64,000 nucleotides of DNA from Kineothrix sp. IPX-CK (GTDB lineage Bacteria; Bacillota; Clostridia; Lachnospirales; Lachnospiraceae): assembly GCF_039134705.1 (NCBI RefSeq), contig NZ_CP146256.1, forward strand, positions 2,914,001 to 2,978,000. Direction: 5' to 3'. Positions within the stretch are counted from its first letter, which is position 1, and each line of letters starts with the position of its first letter. Shown piece after piece: positions 51,976 to 62,610 of this stretch. The translations under genes were made by a program, and so were the position numbers. The notes beneath the pieces were generated by a model. That model was not told the origin of the DNA. It was given only the letters and a program-made list of their open reading frames with translations, and made no database searches.

Positions 51976-52057
51976 AAAACATACGATATTTTACGATAAG
52001 AAAAATAACTTCAAAATCGTTGGAACCGCATGAAATATGGGCTTTTACACCACTTTC

Positions 52058-52096
52058 CTACAACTCATACGGCGTAACCTGATATACATAATAATT
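52058..52096 (-). repeat. right attachment site in the metA 3' end
   Basis: The last 11 codons and stop of metA; 52058-52069 is identical to 39823-39834. The gene end is restored at this junction. Confidence 0.75.
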
Positions 52097-52963
52097 CAGC
52101 CAGTTCACATACAAGCAGTTGCAATGAGCTCTCCACTGGAGACTCGGCTTTTGTTCAGGGTCATTGTTCGGGTAGTAATTTTGCGGGATGTCTATGGGCA
52201 GCCCCTTTTCCTTATCGCGCACATATTCGTTATGAAGCGTCATGCGGTCGTACTCCGGATGTCCCATGACAAATATTTGCTTTCCTTCCCCTGCCATACA
52301 GAGCGTCACTCCGGCTTCCTGCGATTCCGCCAGTACCATCAGCTCTTTGCATGCGTGTACTTCATCTGCGGATACCGTCGTATGCCGGCTGTGAGGAACG
52401 AGAAAGTAATCGTCAAATCCCCTTACGAGAGGAATCTTCCGGTTCATTATCTTATGCTCATATATGCCGAAAAGCTTTTCCGGAAGAAGTTCCTTGTTCA
52501 GTCCGTAATGATAGTAAAGTCCGGCCTGTGCTCCCCAGCAGATATGTAAAGTAGAGGTCACATTTCGCTTGGACCATTCCATGATTTCGCACAGTTCATC
52601 CCAATAATCCACCTCTTCAAAGGCAATCTGCTCCACCGGCGCTCCGGTAATAATCAAACCGTCGTATTTGTTTTCCCTCAATTCATCGAAGGTATTATAG
52701 AATTTATTCAAATGGTTCATAGATGTATTGAGTGAGCGGTGGCTGTTCATTTTCATGAACGATACATCCACTTGAAGAGGGCTGTTCGACAGCGCCCTTA
52801 ACAATTGAAGTTCCGTATCCTGCTTGATGGGCATAAGATTCAAAATACAGATTTGCAGCGGACGAATGTCCTGATGAAGTGCTCTGTTTTCGTCCACCAC
52901 AAATATATTTTCGTTTTCCAGTATCCCTTTTGCAGGCAAATCATTCTGTGTCTTAATTGGCAT
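52058..52963 (-). CDS. metA: homoserine O-acyltransferase MetA (probable acetyltransferase)
   Basis: A 301-residue MetA-family enzyme that activates homoserine in methionine synthesis. The catalytic Cys is C142 ([10 protein letters not shown]), with the family HSRHT and GHPEYDR (His/Glu of the triad). Position 111 is Glu (ITGAPVE), the residue that in characterised members directs use of acetyl-CoA rather than succinyl-CoA (Gly in E. coli), so this is probably a homoserine O-acetyltransferase despite the MetA fold. The start overlaps the ligA stop by 11 bp. Its 3' end is the integration site of the element. Confidence 0.95.
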   Translation of the reverse strand: MPIKTQNDLPAKGILENENIFVVDENRALHQDIRPLQICILNLMPIKQDTELQLLRALSNSPLQVDVSFMKMNSHRSLNTSMNHLNKFYNTFDELRENKYDGLIITGAPVEQIAFEEVDYWDELCEIMEWSKRNVTSTLHICWGAQAGLYYHYGLNKELLPEKLFGIYEHKIMNRKIPLVRGFDDYFLVPHSRHTTVSADEVHACKELMVLAESQEAGVTLCMAGEGKQIFVMGHPEYDRMTLHNEYVRDKEKGLPIDIPQNYYPNNDPEQKPSLQWRAHCNCLYVNWLNYYVYQVTPYEL

Positions 52964-54938
52964 GATTTTCTCCTCCTAAAAACTGTTCTATAAATTGCTG
53001 CTCCGTAAGAATCGGTACTTGCAGTTCCTTAGCCTTCTTATTTTTCGATGAAGAAGAGGCAATATCGTTGTTGATCAGGCAATCGGTTTTTGATGTCACG
53101 CTCCCGGTCACTTTTCCGCCCATCTTCTCAATCGCTTCCTTCAAATCATTGCGGCTGGCGTAAATATTAAGGCTTCCGGTGACGACAAATACCTTTCCGG
53201 TCAGCATTTCGCTGCCCTCCTGTGCCTCTTCCACTTCTATTTCTATTTCTTTTAACAGGTTCTCCAGATTCGCTTTGTTGTTTTCTTCTCTGAAATATTG
53301 ATAAAAGGCAGCGGCTATTACCCCGCCAATTCCGTCAATTCCGTTTAAATCCTCCGTATCTGCCTCTATCATAGCATTAAGATCATAGCGGTAATATCTG
53401 CATATCATCTTCGCATTCGCCAGGCCTATATTGGCAATTCCAAGACTATAAATCAGGCGGGGCAAAGTCGTCTTTCTTGCGGTCTCAATACTGTTTATAA
53501 GGTTTGTATACGATTTTTCCCCAAATCCCTCTATCTCTATGATTTCATCCTTATATTTCTCCAGATGAAAAATATCCGCATATTCATGAATATATCCCCT
53601 GGCTATGAATTTCTCTAGCGTAGCCTCCGAAAGCCCCTCGATGTTCATGGCATCCCTGCTTACAAATAAGGTAAACGCCTTTATTTTCTTCGCGCTGCAA
53701 AATGGATTAATGCAATATAGCGATTGTACCTCATTCACCTTTCTGACCTCAGTATTTCCTCCGCACGCCGGACATTCCTTGGGAAGCTCCACATTATCGC
53801 TTTTTGTCAGATTCTCAGCGATTTGCGGGATGATCATATTGGCCTTATATACAGTAATGCGGTCGCCGATTCCCAGCTTCAGCCCGCGCAGAATACTTAT
53901 GTTATGAACCGACGCACGGCTCACAGTGGTTCCTTCCAGTTCTACCGGCTCGAAAATCGCTACGGGATTGATGAGGCCGGTTCTGCTCGGACTCCATTCG
54001 ATCTCCTTCAGCATTGTTTCCCTTACTTCATCCTCCCATTTAAAAGCGATAGAATCTCTGGGAAATTTTGCGGTGGTCCCTAAAGATTGCCCATAAGCAA
54101 TGTCATTATAAACGATGACCAATCCGTCCGACGGTACATCGTAGTTTTCAATCTTTTTTTCAAAATCTTCAATAACGGGGATAATAGTATTCTTATCTAC
54201 TTTTTTAAATTCTACGGTCTGAAATCCCTGCTCCTGCAAAAATAAAAACTGTTCTTCCCTGGAATTATGAAAATCAACTCCATCCGCTTTTACAAGAGCA
54301 AATGCAAAAAAATTCACATTCCGCTTTGCAGTTATTTCATTGTTCAGCTGTCTTACAGAACCGCTGCAAAGATTGCGAGGATTTTTGTATTTTGCCGCTA
54401 CCTCTTCTATTCCTGCATTTATTTTGTCGAAATCGGAATATGTTATTACTGCCTCGCCACGAAGTATCAATTCTCCTTTATAAGGAATGGATACCGGCAG
54501 ATTGCGGAAAGTCTTGGCATTATTTGTAACAACTTCTCCCACTTCTCCGTTCCCTCTGGTAATCGCTTTTGCAAGTTTTCCGTCAAAATATGTCAAAACA
54601 ACGGTTAATCCGTCTAATTTCCACGATAATAATGCAGTTTGTTCCTGCACCCAATCCCGAAGCTCTTCTCTGCTCTTCGTCTTTCCCAAAGATAACATCT
54701 GTCTTTCATGACGCTCCTTCGGCAGTTCCTCCACAGCCGCATAGCCTACATGTATCGTGGGGCTGTTAGCCAGAACTGTTCCTGTTTCTTCCTCCAACTG
54801 TGCCAGCTCGTCATACAATTTATCGTATTCGAAATTGCTCATGAATTCCGTATTTTCTGCATAATACGCTTTAGAAGCCCGATTGAGCAACTCCGTTAAT
54901 TCTCTCATTCTTTTTGTTTTATCGTCTCTTTTATTCAT
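52953..54938 (-). CDS. ligA: NAD-dependent DNA ligase LigA
   Basis: An essential ligase sealing nicks with NAD, about 661 residues. ATG 54938 ([14 protein letters not shown]) is taken; the open frame to 55001 begins with TTG and lacks a site. Order: domain Ia ([21 protein letters not shown]), adenylation domain with active Lys about 107 ([11 protein letters not shown]), OB fold, four-Cys zinc finger (CPACGG ... CINPFC), helix-hairpin-helix repeats ([29 protein letters not shown]) and a C-terminal BRCT domain (about 585-655). Some motifs are mildly divergent from the common LigA, for example [14 protein letters not shown] in place of KVxHxxPMLSL. Confidence 0.95.
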   Translation of the reverse strand: MNKRDDKTKRMRELTELLNRASKAYYAENTEFMSNFEYDKLYDELAQLEEETGTVLANSPTIHVGYAAVEELPKERHERQMLSLGKTKSREELRDWVQEQTALLSWKLDGLTVVLTYFDGKLAKAITRGNGEVGEVVTNNAKTFRNLPVSIPYKGELILRGEAVITYSDFDKINAGIEEVAAKYKNPRNLCSGSVRQLNNEITAKRNVNFFAFALVKADGVDFHNSREEQFLFLQEQGFQTVEFKKVDKNTIIPVIEDFEKKIENYDVPSDGLVIVYNDIAYGQSLGTTAKFPRDSIAFKWEDEVRETMLKEIEWSPSRTGLINPVAIFEPVELEGTTVSRASVHNISILRGLKLGIGDRITVYKANMIIPQIAENLTKSDNVELPKECPACGGNTEVRKVNEVQSLYCINPFCSAKKIKAFTLFVSRDAMNIEGLSEATLEKFIARGYIHEYADIFHLEKYKDEIIEIEGFGEKSYTNLINSIETARKTTLPRLIYSLGIANIGLANAKMICRYYRYDLNAMIEADTEDLNGIDGIGGVIAAAFYQYFREENNKANLENLLKEIEIEVEEAQEGSEMLTGKVFVVTGSLNIYASRNDLKEAIEKMGGKVTGSVTSKTDCLINNDIASSSSKNKKAKELQVPILTEQQFIEQFLGGENHAN

Positions 54939-55004
54939 GTCCGGCAACTCTTCCCTCAATCTGTTTCTTACTATATTATCATTCCGCTCCCATACTTTCA
55001 AATA

Positions 55005-55748
55005 CTAATTTCCAATTGCTGCGGCCCGCATCCCGCATGTTTCATATAACTGCTGCAATTCTTCTCCCTGGAGTCTGCGATACTCTCCGGGCTTTAAGCT
55101 TGCAAGCTCGACATTCATAACACGTGTTCTTTTTATTTCTTTTACCTCGTAGCCCAAAGTTTTCGACATTCTCCGAATCTGTCTATTGACTCCTTGGGTC
55201 AGTATTATATCAAAGGTATACTTTCCAAGCTTCTTAATGTCACACGGCCTTGTTGTAATATCCAGCTCTTCCAGACGAACACCTCTCGCCATCGATTCTA
55301 AAAACTCCTGCGAGATCTCTTTAGCCACCTTCACCACATACTCCTTTTCGTGACGGTTGGCTCCACGCATCATCGCATCAATCAGCATTCCGTCATTAGT
55401 CATAATGATAAGCCCCTCGGAATCCTTATCCAGTCTGCCCGCATAAGTCAGTCGGACCGGATACTTTAGCTGATCGCTGATCTTCTTCTCCGCATATTTA
55501 TCCCGCTGCGTACAAGTGACTCCTACTTGCTTATAATAGGCCAAAACCACCTTTTTATTCTTCCCGCCTATGGTTTTTCCGTTTACGGCAATCGTATCCG
55601 AATCGCTTACCATACTGCCGATAGCGGCTGCTTTTCCATTTACTGTCACACGCCCTTCCTCAATCAGCTTATCCGCATCTCGTCTGGAGCATACACCACA
55701 CGCCGCCAAATATTTATTTAAACGTTCCATATTAGTCTTTTCCGCCAT
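55005..55748 (-). CDS. RluF/RsuA-family pseudouridine synthase
   Basis: A 247-residue enzyme that isomerises a uridine in 23S or tRNA. ATG 55748 (MAEKTNMERLNKYLA) has AGGAAA upstream. An S4 RNA-binding domain (MERLNKYLAACGVCSRRDAD) is followed by the catalytic domain with the active Asp in YAGRLDKDSEGLIIMTNDG and the closing LTQGVNRQIRRMSKTLGYEV. It is closest to RluF/RluB-type enzymes; the exact target site is not certain. It lies upstream of ligA in the same direction. Confidence 0.92.
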   Translation of the reverse strand: MAEKTNMERLNKYLAACGVCSRRDADKLIEEGRVTVNGKAAAIGSMVSDSDTIAVNGKTIGGKNKKVVLAYYKQVGVTCTQRDKYAEKKISDQLKYPVRLTYAGRLDKDSEGLIIMTNDGMLIDAMMRGANRHEKEYVVKVAKEISQEFLESMARGVRLEELDITTRPCDIKKLGKYTFDIILTQGVNRQIRRMSKTLGYEVKEIKRTRVMNVELASLKPGEYRRLQGEELQQLYETCGMRAAAIGN

Positions 55749-55901
55749 TATCTTTCCTATTATTAGAAAAGAATTCACCTCTGTCCGAGGCGAATTCCGC
55801 ATCTTAGTTTGTCTTATTTATTGTATCACATTTTCACAATATCTAACAGCTTTATATCCATGCTGTTAATTTTCTTTTACTGCATCATGAGGCCAAAGTT
55901 A

Positions 55902-57407
55902 TCACATATATTTCATATCCACACATAATACATAAGACTTTCCGAAGCTCGTTTCATATGCCTGGGAATATGTGGAGCATAAATTTCCCGTGGCGCTTGA
56001 TATGTATTCATGGGACACATACATTTCATCTCTTTGTCTATCCGCCTGACTGAAATAACGTTTCGCCCTATGATCGTCTCCGGGCTCCGCCGGTTTAAAT
56101 CCTCCTGCTGTCCTTATTTCCACCAGACCGCTCATCACCGTATGGCTCGTCTGCCTGCCGTCGCTGCCAATCACATAGGCACATTCAATATGCGCTTCTT
56201 CCTTTAAACAGTTCTTCAGCGTTTCATCTATTTTATTTTCTGCGCAGCCCTTTAACGCATTCAAAGCTTTCTTCATAAAGACTTCCGCCTCGTTGTCAAC
56301 GAGTTTCTTCTCAAGAACGATTCTTTTGGCAGGATCCACAATAAAGGTGTCCAGGACCTCCTTCAATCTCGCGGTCTCCTCATAAAGGCAAGCATTTGTA
56401 CTCGCATTTTCCTGTGCCAGCGCAGCATTGTTTTGAATCGTAGAGGATATTCTCGCAATAGTATCTACCATTTCCTTTATATTTTCTTTTTGTCTTGCCG
56501 TATTTGTCGCAATTTCCAGACTATCCCCATTTATTTCCCCGAGGGAATCCTTCATCTGTGCAAAACGGTCTGCCGTCAAATTTACTACCGTCTGACATTC
56601 TCCTACCTTAGACACGCTCTCTTCTATAAGCCTTCCTGTCTGCTCCACCGCCTTCGTTGTTTGGTGTGCCAGTTCTCCTATCTCCTGCGCTACCACTGCG
56701 AAGCCCCTTCCGTGTTCGCCGGCCCGCGCCGCTTCGATAGATGCATTCAAGGATAAGAGCTTAGTCTGAGAGGAGATAGAATAAATCATATCAGCCACCT
56801 TGGAAATGTTGCCTGAGGCTATGTTTACCTGCTCCATGGCATCCACCATTTGCACTGCGTCGGCATGTCCCTCTTTCGCGTGCGCCATCAGTTCCGTCAT
56901 ACCTGCGCATATTTTATTTACGTTATTATAATTTCTCTCAGTCTCCTCATATACGCTGTCGGCTTTCACCGTTACCAGATTCATCTCCTCCGCTATCTGC
57001 GTTTCATTTTCCGCCAAAAGCACAGTGGTTTGATTAGCCTGCTCCCCAATCTTGTTGATCTGATTCATTATATCGTTAATTTTAACAAACGTCTCTGAAA
57101 GCGATACGGTTATTTTGGTAAGAGCCGCTTTTATCGGAATAAAATCTCCGTAAAATTTCGCAGTATCCGACATCTGAACGAGCAAATCGCCTACCGACAG
57201 GTGAGAAAGCACTCCGGATATCTCCGCTATGTATTCGTTCAATAGGTTAGCAATCTCGTTAATATCCTCGCTCACTCTTTGAAGATGCTCCTCCCCGGCC
57301 TCAATTTTATCGATATCCAGATTGCCTTTCGCAAGCCGGTTCGTCTGCTTCCTGATTGCCTCACAATCCTTCTCCAATTGTCTGTACATGCTTCTTTTAC
57401 TCATCAT
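55902..57407 (-). CDS. soluble methyl-accepting protein with C-terminal sensor domain
   Basis: A 501-residue cytoplasmic chemoreceptor with no membrane segment. HAMP-like repeats are at the N-terminus (NRLAKGNLDID; LLVQMSDTAKFYGDFIPIKA), followed by the coiled-coil signalling domain (SQTKLLSLNASIEAARAGEHG; GFAVVAQEIGELAHQT). After it, residues about 385-500 form a PAS/Cache-like domain (ECAYVIGSDGRQTSHTVMSG ... YFSQADRQRDEMYVSHEYI), placing the sensor at the C-terminus. The start has AAGGAG. Such proteins can signal to a chemotaxis array or to a separate Che pathway from the cytoplasm. Confidence 0.9.
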   Translation of the reverse strand: MMSKRSMYRQLEKDCEAIRKQTNRLAKGNLDIDKIEAGEEHLQRVSEDINEIANLLNEYIAEISGVLSHLSVGDLLVQMSDTAKFYGDFIPIKAALTKITVSLSETFVKINDIMNQINKIGEQANQTTVLLAENETQIAEEMNLVTVKADSVYEETERNYNNVNKICAGMTELMAHAKEGHADAVQMVDAMEQVNIASGNISKVADMIYSISSQTKLLSLNASIEAARAGEHGRGFAVVAQEIGELAHQTTKAVEQTGRLIEESVSKVGECQTVVNLTADRFAQMKDSLGEINGDSLEIATNTARQKENIKEMVDTIARISSTIQNNAALAQENASTNACLYEETARLKEVLDTFIVDPAKRIVLEKKLVDNEAEVFMKKALNALKGCAENKIDETLKNCLKEEAHIECAYVIGSDGRQTSHTVMSGLVEIRTAGGFKPAEPGDDHRAKRYFSQADRQRDEMYVSHEYISSATGNLCSTYSQAYETSFGKSYVLCVDMKYM

Positions 57408-57738
57408 GGCTTCTTCTCCTTCTTAATTTAAATCAGATAAAATACACCTTCCTATTTCAGAACAAAAGTGTGCTTTGCTCACTCTCGCAATCATATACTC
57501 CCGCAGCCCAGCTTTTGTTCCGCGCAAAGCTGCGCATCCTGCACGGAGTGCTTTTATTTCATAGGAAACCGAAACATTATCACTGCAACGTAACAAGGTC
57601 TTTCCTATGAAATAAAAAAGTCTGGGCAAGGCAATACACCTTATCCAAACTTCTTCGTTCAGCATCAAATCTTTATTTTCTCTGATCTTTTTCATGCTTA
57701 ATATATTATCACAACATACGTACAATAGTAAATACATT
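57408..57738. other. structured region after gdhA
   Basis: About 330 bases. A 107-codon minus-strand frame (57423-57746) overlaps the gdhA stop; its best internal ATG (57695) has no ribosome site. The region carries a large inverted repeat (57552-57617) plus further short palindromes around 57490-57550. It may be a dispersed repeat or a structured RNA; the protein reading is weak. Confidence 0.45.
57552..57617. repeat. 17-bp perfect inverted repeat
   Basis: 57552-57568 and 57601-57617 are exact reverse complements (core TTTCATAGGAAA / TTTCCTATGAAA) with a 32-nt loop; the right arm runs into AAAAA, so on the minus strand a T-run precedes the stem and on the plus strand none follows. Confidence 0.7.
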
Positions 57739-59073
<1,335 letters not shown>

Positions 59074-59120
59074 CTACGTGTCCTCCTTTAGTTTGAATGT
59101 ATAATCCTTATGTAAACAAT

Positions 59121-59145
59121 GAGCGATTCGCTTCGCGAATTGCTC
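59121..59145. other. hairpin just upstream of gdhA
   Basis: GAGC-G-ATTCGC and GCGAAT-T-GCTC form a 10-bp stem (one mismatch) with a TTC loop; T4 follows on the plus strand. On the minus strand it sits between the leader terminator and gdhA. Confidence 0.5.
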
Positions 59146-59153
59146 TTTTACTT

Positions 59154-59185
59154 AAAAAAAAGCACAAAAGAACAAGCTTCTGTGC
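59154..59185 (-). terminator. terminator-like hairpin in the gdhA leader
   Basis: On the minus strand GCACA...TGTGC with an inner GAA/TTC stem is followed by eight T. It lies downstream of the gdhA promoter and 80 nt before the start codon, so it can act as an attenuator for gdhA and as terminator for the upstream gene. Confidence 0.6.
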
Positions 59186-59208
59186 CAAGACGTCTTTGTC
59201 CACGTATT

Positions 59209-59237
59209 ATTATATAATGCTGATTCCGATTTCACAA
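59209..59237 (-). promoter_or_regulatory. gdhA promoter
   Basis: On the minus strand TTGTGA (59232-59237) and TATAAT (59209-59214) have a 17-bp spacer; the leader would be about 128 nt. Confidence 0.6.
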
Positions 59238-59323
59238 GACACTTTAGGATATTAAACTGTAAAAGTTTTATAACATATTTAACTGTTTTTTTATACACTT
59301 TGTACAATAATACGTGTATACAG

Positions 59324-59755
59324 TCATAAATATTTCTTCAGCCGTTCAATATTCTTTTCCTCAAAATCCATTAATTCCTTTGCGATTTCCAGTGAAGTGT
59401 TCTCCGCATGCTCATGGTGGTTCAAATGCTTGCACATATCCGTTATCCCCCGGTTACTTCCCTGAATCATCATCTCCGCAATATGGCTCGTGCTCGTATC
59501 GAACAGCGTATTGGAATGGATACCTCCTACTAACATCATCTGACTTACATTATTCGTGTGATACGGTTCCGATTTCCCTTCCAGAATCTTATCCAGCGCC
59601 TTATTATGGATTTCCGAATATTTTAAAGCCTGCTTGGACAGTTGTACCGCCAGACTATCGTCCAAAACTTTTTCGCTTATCGTATTGATAGCTTTTATTG
59701 CCATTTCCGTATTTTTCTGCACTCCACGCAGAATTTCCACATCGTCTTTTTTCAT
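59324..59755 (-). CDS. conserved helical protein, function unknown
   Basis: A 143-residue, almost entirely alpha-helical protein: VEILRGVQKNTEMAIKAINT, LSKQALKYSEIHNKALDKIL, HIAEMMIQGSNRGITDMCKH and AKELMDFEEKNIERLKKYL. Four amphipathic helices with Glu and His suggest a ferritin-like bundle, but an iron site cannot be confirmed (HHEHAENT is the only His-rich stretch). Similar proteins are common in Lachnospiraceae as hypothetical proteins. It is monocistronic. Confidence 0.78.
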   Translation of the reverse strand: MKKDDVEILRGVQKNTEMAIKAINTISEKVLDDSLAVQLSKQALKYSEIHNKALDKILEGKSEPYHTNNVSQMMLVGGIHSNTLFDTSTSHIAEMMIQGSNRGITDMCKHLNHHEHAENTSLEIAKELMDFEEKNIERLKKYL

Positions 59756-59833
59756 CGCGCACTCTTCCTTCCTAGCCTAGCTGGCTCCATTGATTTCAAT
59801 TAAGAATCCTTTAAGCAGAAATTTAAATAGAAA

Positions 59834-59865
59834 AGGTGTAAGTATAGCTTTCTATACTTACACCT
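59834..59865 (-). terminator. perfect terminator stem after the oxidoreductase gene
   Basis: AGGTGTAAGTATAG and CTATACTTACACCT form a 14-bp perfect stem with a 4-nt loop, followed on the minus strand by TTTTC. Confidence 0.8.
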
Positions 59866-59904
59866 CACTTCCTCTGATTAAGAGTATGCGCTCTTTTTTA
59901 TATT

Positions 59905-60903
59905 TTATTCAAAGGGATATTTTATTCCCCACTCATATCTGAGGCCGTCCATCAGCTTCATGATGCGAATCGTTTCGGCATGGGGCATCTGAGGACATTC
60001 TATCTCTCCGTTCTGCAAAGCCCTCACACAAGCTTCAACCTCGTATTCATAGCCTGAAATCTGCTTCGGACGGTTGTATTTTTCTACTTTATTATAACTG
60101 CTGTCATATACCGTCATGCTCGCAAAGTTATTGATATTCTCGATTACCACAAAACCCTTGGTCCCGTGTATGATTCCCTTTCTATCGCTTAACGAAAGCA
60201 TAGAGCTGTTCAACACCGCCATCTTTCCGTCTTCGAATACCATTGTTATGCTGTTCTGCTCATCCACACCGCTCTTTGTATAGGTACAGACGGAAGATAA
60301 CTTCTTTACTTCCGTTCCGAATATCATCGACGCAAAATTAATCGTATACACTCCTACATCGAGAAGTGCACCTCCTGCAAGCGCAGGATCTGTCAGACGG
60401 GACACTCCGTTAATTACATAGCCGAGGTTCGCGGTCAGCATTGTAGGAACACCGATCACGCCGCTGTTTAGTACTTCCTTTATCGTTTGAAGCATGGGCA
60501 TATAACGGGTCCACATTGCTTCTGTTATAAGCACATTCTTTTCCTTTGCTAAGGCAATTAGCTCCTCTGCCTGCGCAGCATTAGCTGTGAAAGCCTTTTC
60601 GCAAAGCACAGGTTTCCCGTTTTCTATACATAGCCTTGCGTGTTCATAATGCTCGGAATGAGGTGTCGCGATATAGACCAAATCTACCTTCTTGTCCGCA
60701 ACCAACTCTTCGTAAGATCCATAGAACTTCTTACATCCGTATTTTTTAGCAAATTCAGCCGCCTTATCCTTGTTTCTGGAACCTACCGCGTAGCATCTTG
60801 CGGTCTTCATCTTAATCAAGGTCTGCGCCATCGTTCCGCCGATACCTCCGGCTCCCAGGATCGCCACGTTTATCTTATTGTTCAAGTTCATATCCGGCAC
60901 CAT
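59905..60903 (-). CDS. Gfo/Idh/MocA-family oxidoreductase
   Basis: A 332-residue NAD(P)-dependent dehydrogenase acting on sugars or polyols. The Rossmann motif is VAILGAGGIGGTMAQTL, and DLVYIATPHSEHYEHA and GKPVLCEKAFTANAAQAEEL (catalytic Lys of the EKP-like motif, here EKA) are conserved; GGALLDVGVYTINFA is the usual D-x-G-x-H/Y motif. The start at 60903 has GAGGGA 4 nt upstream; ATG 60891 is an alternative. It is close to dihydrodiol-dehydrogenase-like members, substrate unknown. It is followed by a strong terminator. Confidence 0.92.
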   Translation of the reverse strand: MVPDMNLNNKINVAILGAGGIGGTMAQTLIKMKTARCYAVGSRNKDKAAEFAKKYGCKKFYGSYEELVADKKVDLVYIATPHSEHYEHARLCIENGKPVLCEKAFTANAAQAEELIALAKEKNVLITEAMWTRYMPMLQTIKEVLNSGVIGVPTMLTANLGYVINGVSRLTDPALAGGALLDVGVYTINFASMIFGTEVKKLSSVCTYTKSGVDEQNSITMVFEDGKMAVLNSSMLSLSDRKGIIHGTKGFVVIENINNFASMTVYDSSYNKVEKYNRPKQISGYEYEVEACVRALQNGEIECPQMPHAETIRIMKLMDGLRYEWGIKYPFE

Positions 60904-61003
60904 TCTTCCCTCTCAATCATAGATTTATCACTATTCAGCATGCTGCTTCATAGCAACGGTTAATGCACAAAAATACTGCTGAGCAGTATTTCGCGCTTGC
61001 ATA

Positions 61004-62347
61004 TTATTCCACATAATCTGATTTCACATATGCGGTCTGCCCCTTGTATTTTACCTTCGTCCAGCCATCCGCCTGCTTCATTACCAGCTCCAGCTTCTCA
61101 CCGACATATACGAGTCCTAACTTCTCTCCGGTCTCACTGGCAGTCTTTCTGACGTTAACATTCTCTGTTACCGTTACTGTAGTACCGTCACCGGCAGCGG
61201 CGGTCTGTGTTCCCTCATTCGTTTCAGTTTGTGCTGTATCTTGATCTGCCTGCTCCGTTTCGGCTGCTGCGGCAGCTTCTTCTACGGGCTCCAGATATTC
61301 GGTCTTAATAAAGGCATCTTTACCATCGAAAGTAATCTTGCTCCAGCCATTGCCTTTTTCTTCCAATAGAGTAAATTCATCGCCTATTTGCGCTTTTCCA
61401 ACTTTATCGGCGGTCTCGCTGTCGGAACTTCGAACATTGACTACATCCGTAGCGCGCACTGTCTTTGTCACATTCGTCTGTGTCTCCTCGGCAGCTTGTT
61501 CCGTCTCCGTGTCCGCCGCTTCTGCCGTCTCGCTATTATCTGCATCTGCAGCCGCGGTTTCGTTTTCCGTCTGTGCAGCCTCCGCCTTCGCAAGAGCTTC
61601 ACCTACTGAAACATCGATTCTCTGCGCCAGATCCACGAGAAAGGCGTTCAGCTCCTCATCGCTTTCCAGAAGCTCGTTGTATTCTACGGCAACCTTATTG
61701 TTCAAATCAACCACATCGTCCTGAAGAGAAATATCTCTGATATAGTTTGTTACAACGGAATTGTCTTCGCCTTCATTAATATAACAGATCCCATTCTCAT
61801 CTGTGCAAACGTAAAACGCCTGCATTCCTGGTACCATTTCGTCATACTCGGTAAATTTCACTTTGGAATAAACATATACCAGATAGGAGTCCTCTACCGG
61901 CCCCGCTTTCGTATATACATCAAGCTGTGGATAGGAATCGATATATTTGCTCATTTCCTGAATTCTTATTTTTTCCGTATCATCCACAAATGCGTTAATG
62001 GAGGAGACCGTATCCAGATTTCCTTCTGCCAAAGCGGCATAATAGCTGCTCATAAGTTCGTTTACCGCCGGATATGCATTTTCCTCAAGCGGAAGCTCCG
62101 GCACTGCCTCCGCATCCTCTGCTGAAGCCGCCATGGTATCCGCCACCTCCGTGCTCTCCGCCATCTGCGCTTCTTCTTCGGCCGCTGCTTTTTTATTCGC
62201 ATTGACCGCTATGAGAACCGTAAACAGAACGCATACTACGAGAATTAGCGGCATTACTATTTTCGCATGGTCTGATATCCAATCCTTTATATCATCCAAT
62301 CTGTCTTTTATGCTGTTGTTCATAGATGATTTTCTATGCCTACTCAT
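61004..62347 (-). CDS. membrane-anchored SH3b-domain protein
   Basis: A 447-residue protein with a short cytoplasmic N-terminus, one TM helix (about 30-50, IVMPLILVVCVLFTVLIAV), an NTF2-like/unknown extracellular region (about 90-255), Ala/Glu/Thr-rich linkers and two bacterial SH3 domains (about 292-355 and 388-447: DVVNVRSSDSETADKVGKAQ; NVNVRKTASETGEKLGLVYV). It is probably cell-wall associated, because SH3b domains often bind peptidoglycan. No catalytic domain is seen. Confidence 0.88.
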   Translation of the reverse strand: MSRHRKSSMNNSIKDRLDDIKDWISDHAKIVMPLILVVCVLFTVLIAVNANKKAAAEEEAQMAESTEVADTMAASAEDAEAVPELPLEENAYPAVNELMSSYYAALAEGNLDTVSSINAFVDDTEKIRIQEMSKYIDSYPQLDVYTKAGPVEDSYLVYVYSKVKFTEYDEMVPGMQAFYVCTDENGICYINEGEDNSVVTNYIRDISLQDDVVDLNNKVAVEYNELLESDEELNAFLVDLAQRIDVSVGEALAKAEAAQTENETAAADADNSETAEAADTETEQAAEETQTNVTKTVRATDVVNVRSSDSETADKVGKAQIGDEFTLLEEKGNGWSKITFDGKDAFIKTEYLEPVEEAAAAAETEQADQDTAQTETNEGTQTAAAGDGTTVTVTENVNVRKTASETGEKLGLVYVGEKLELVMKQADGWTKVKYKGQTAYVKSDYVE

Positions 62348-62392
62348 AAAATAAAACTGTCCTTTCTGTTCTTACTTCCCTTCTTCTATTAC

Positions 62393-62537
62393 TCAGAGTG
62401 ATGTAAATGCACCCGGCAGGAATCGAACCTGCATTAAAGGCGTCGGAGGCCTCCGTTCTATCCATTAGACTACGAGTGCATAAAAAATTGGTACTTATAA
62501 AATTATAATATATTACAAATTTGTTACATCACTCTGA
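62393..62537. repeat. 14-bp inverted repeat enclosing tRNA-Arg
   Basis: TCAGAGTGATGTAA at 62393-62406 and its exact reverse complement at 62524-62537 enclose the tRNA with 1 and 44 nt spacing. In the minus-strand precursor RNA they could pair into a stem that closes around the tRNA. Confidence 0.7.
62408..62479 (-). tRNA. tRNA-Arg (anticodon CCG)
   Basis: On the minus strand a complete cloverleaf of 72 nt: acceptor GCACTCG/CGGGTGC with one G-U pair, a D-arm with TAATGGATAGA loop, anticodon stem GAGGC/GCCTT with loop CTCCGAC giving anticodon CCG (reads CGG, Arg), T-arm GCAGG-TTCGATT-CCTGC and discriminator A. CCA is not encoded. Confidence 0.93.
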
Positions 62538-62610
62538 TATAATATCATAACAATTTATTATTGTCTAGTGTACTTTTTGTGAACATACCAATAGGAAAAA
62601 TTTGGATATC

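Larger units (their letters stand above)
39823..52069. mobile_element. integrative element of about 12.2 kb in the 3' end of metA
   Basis: The element is bounded by the metA 3'-end duplication (39823 and 52058), with integrase next to the left site. Contents on the minus strand: integrase, excisionase, an IS66 insertion, a five-gene cargo operon, an iteron/DnaA-box region and a small unknown gene. A near-identical 22-mer (one mismatch) with TTGAC(A/T)CC repeats lies near both ends. There is no relaxase, conjugation, capsid or Rep gene, so it is not self-transmissible; mobilisation by a helper or replication as a circle is possible. The cargo is clearly more AT-rich than the flanking chromosome, a sign of transfer. 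Confidence 0.75.

Noticed and set aside
39823..52069. Prophage or complete conjugative element
   Set aside because: No capsid, portal, terminase, lysis, relaxase or type IV secretion genes are present.
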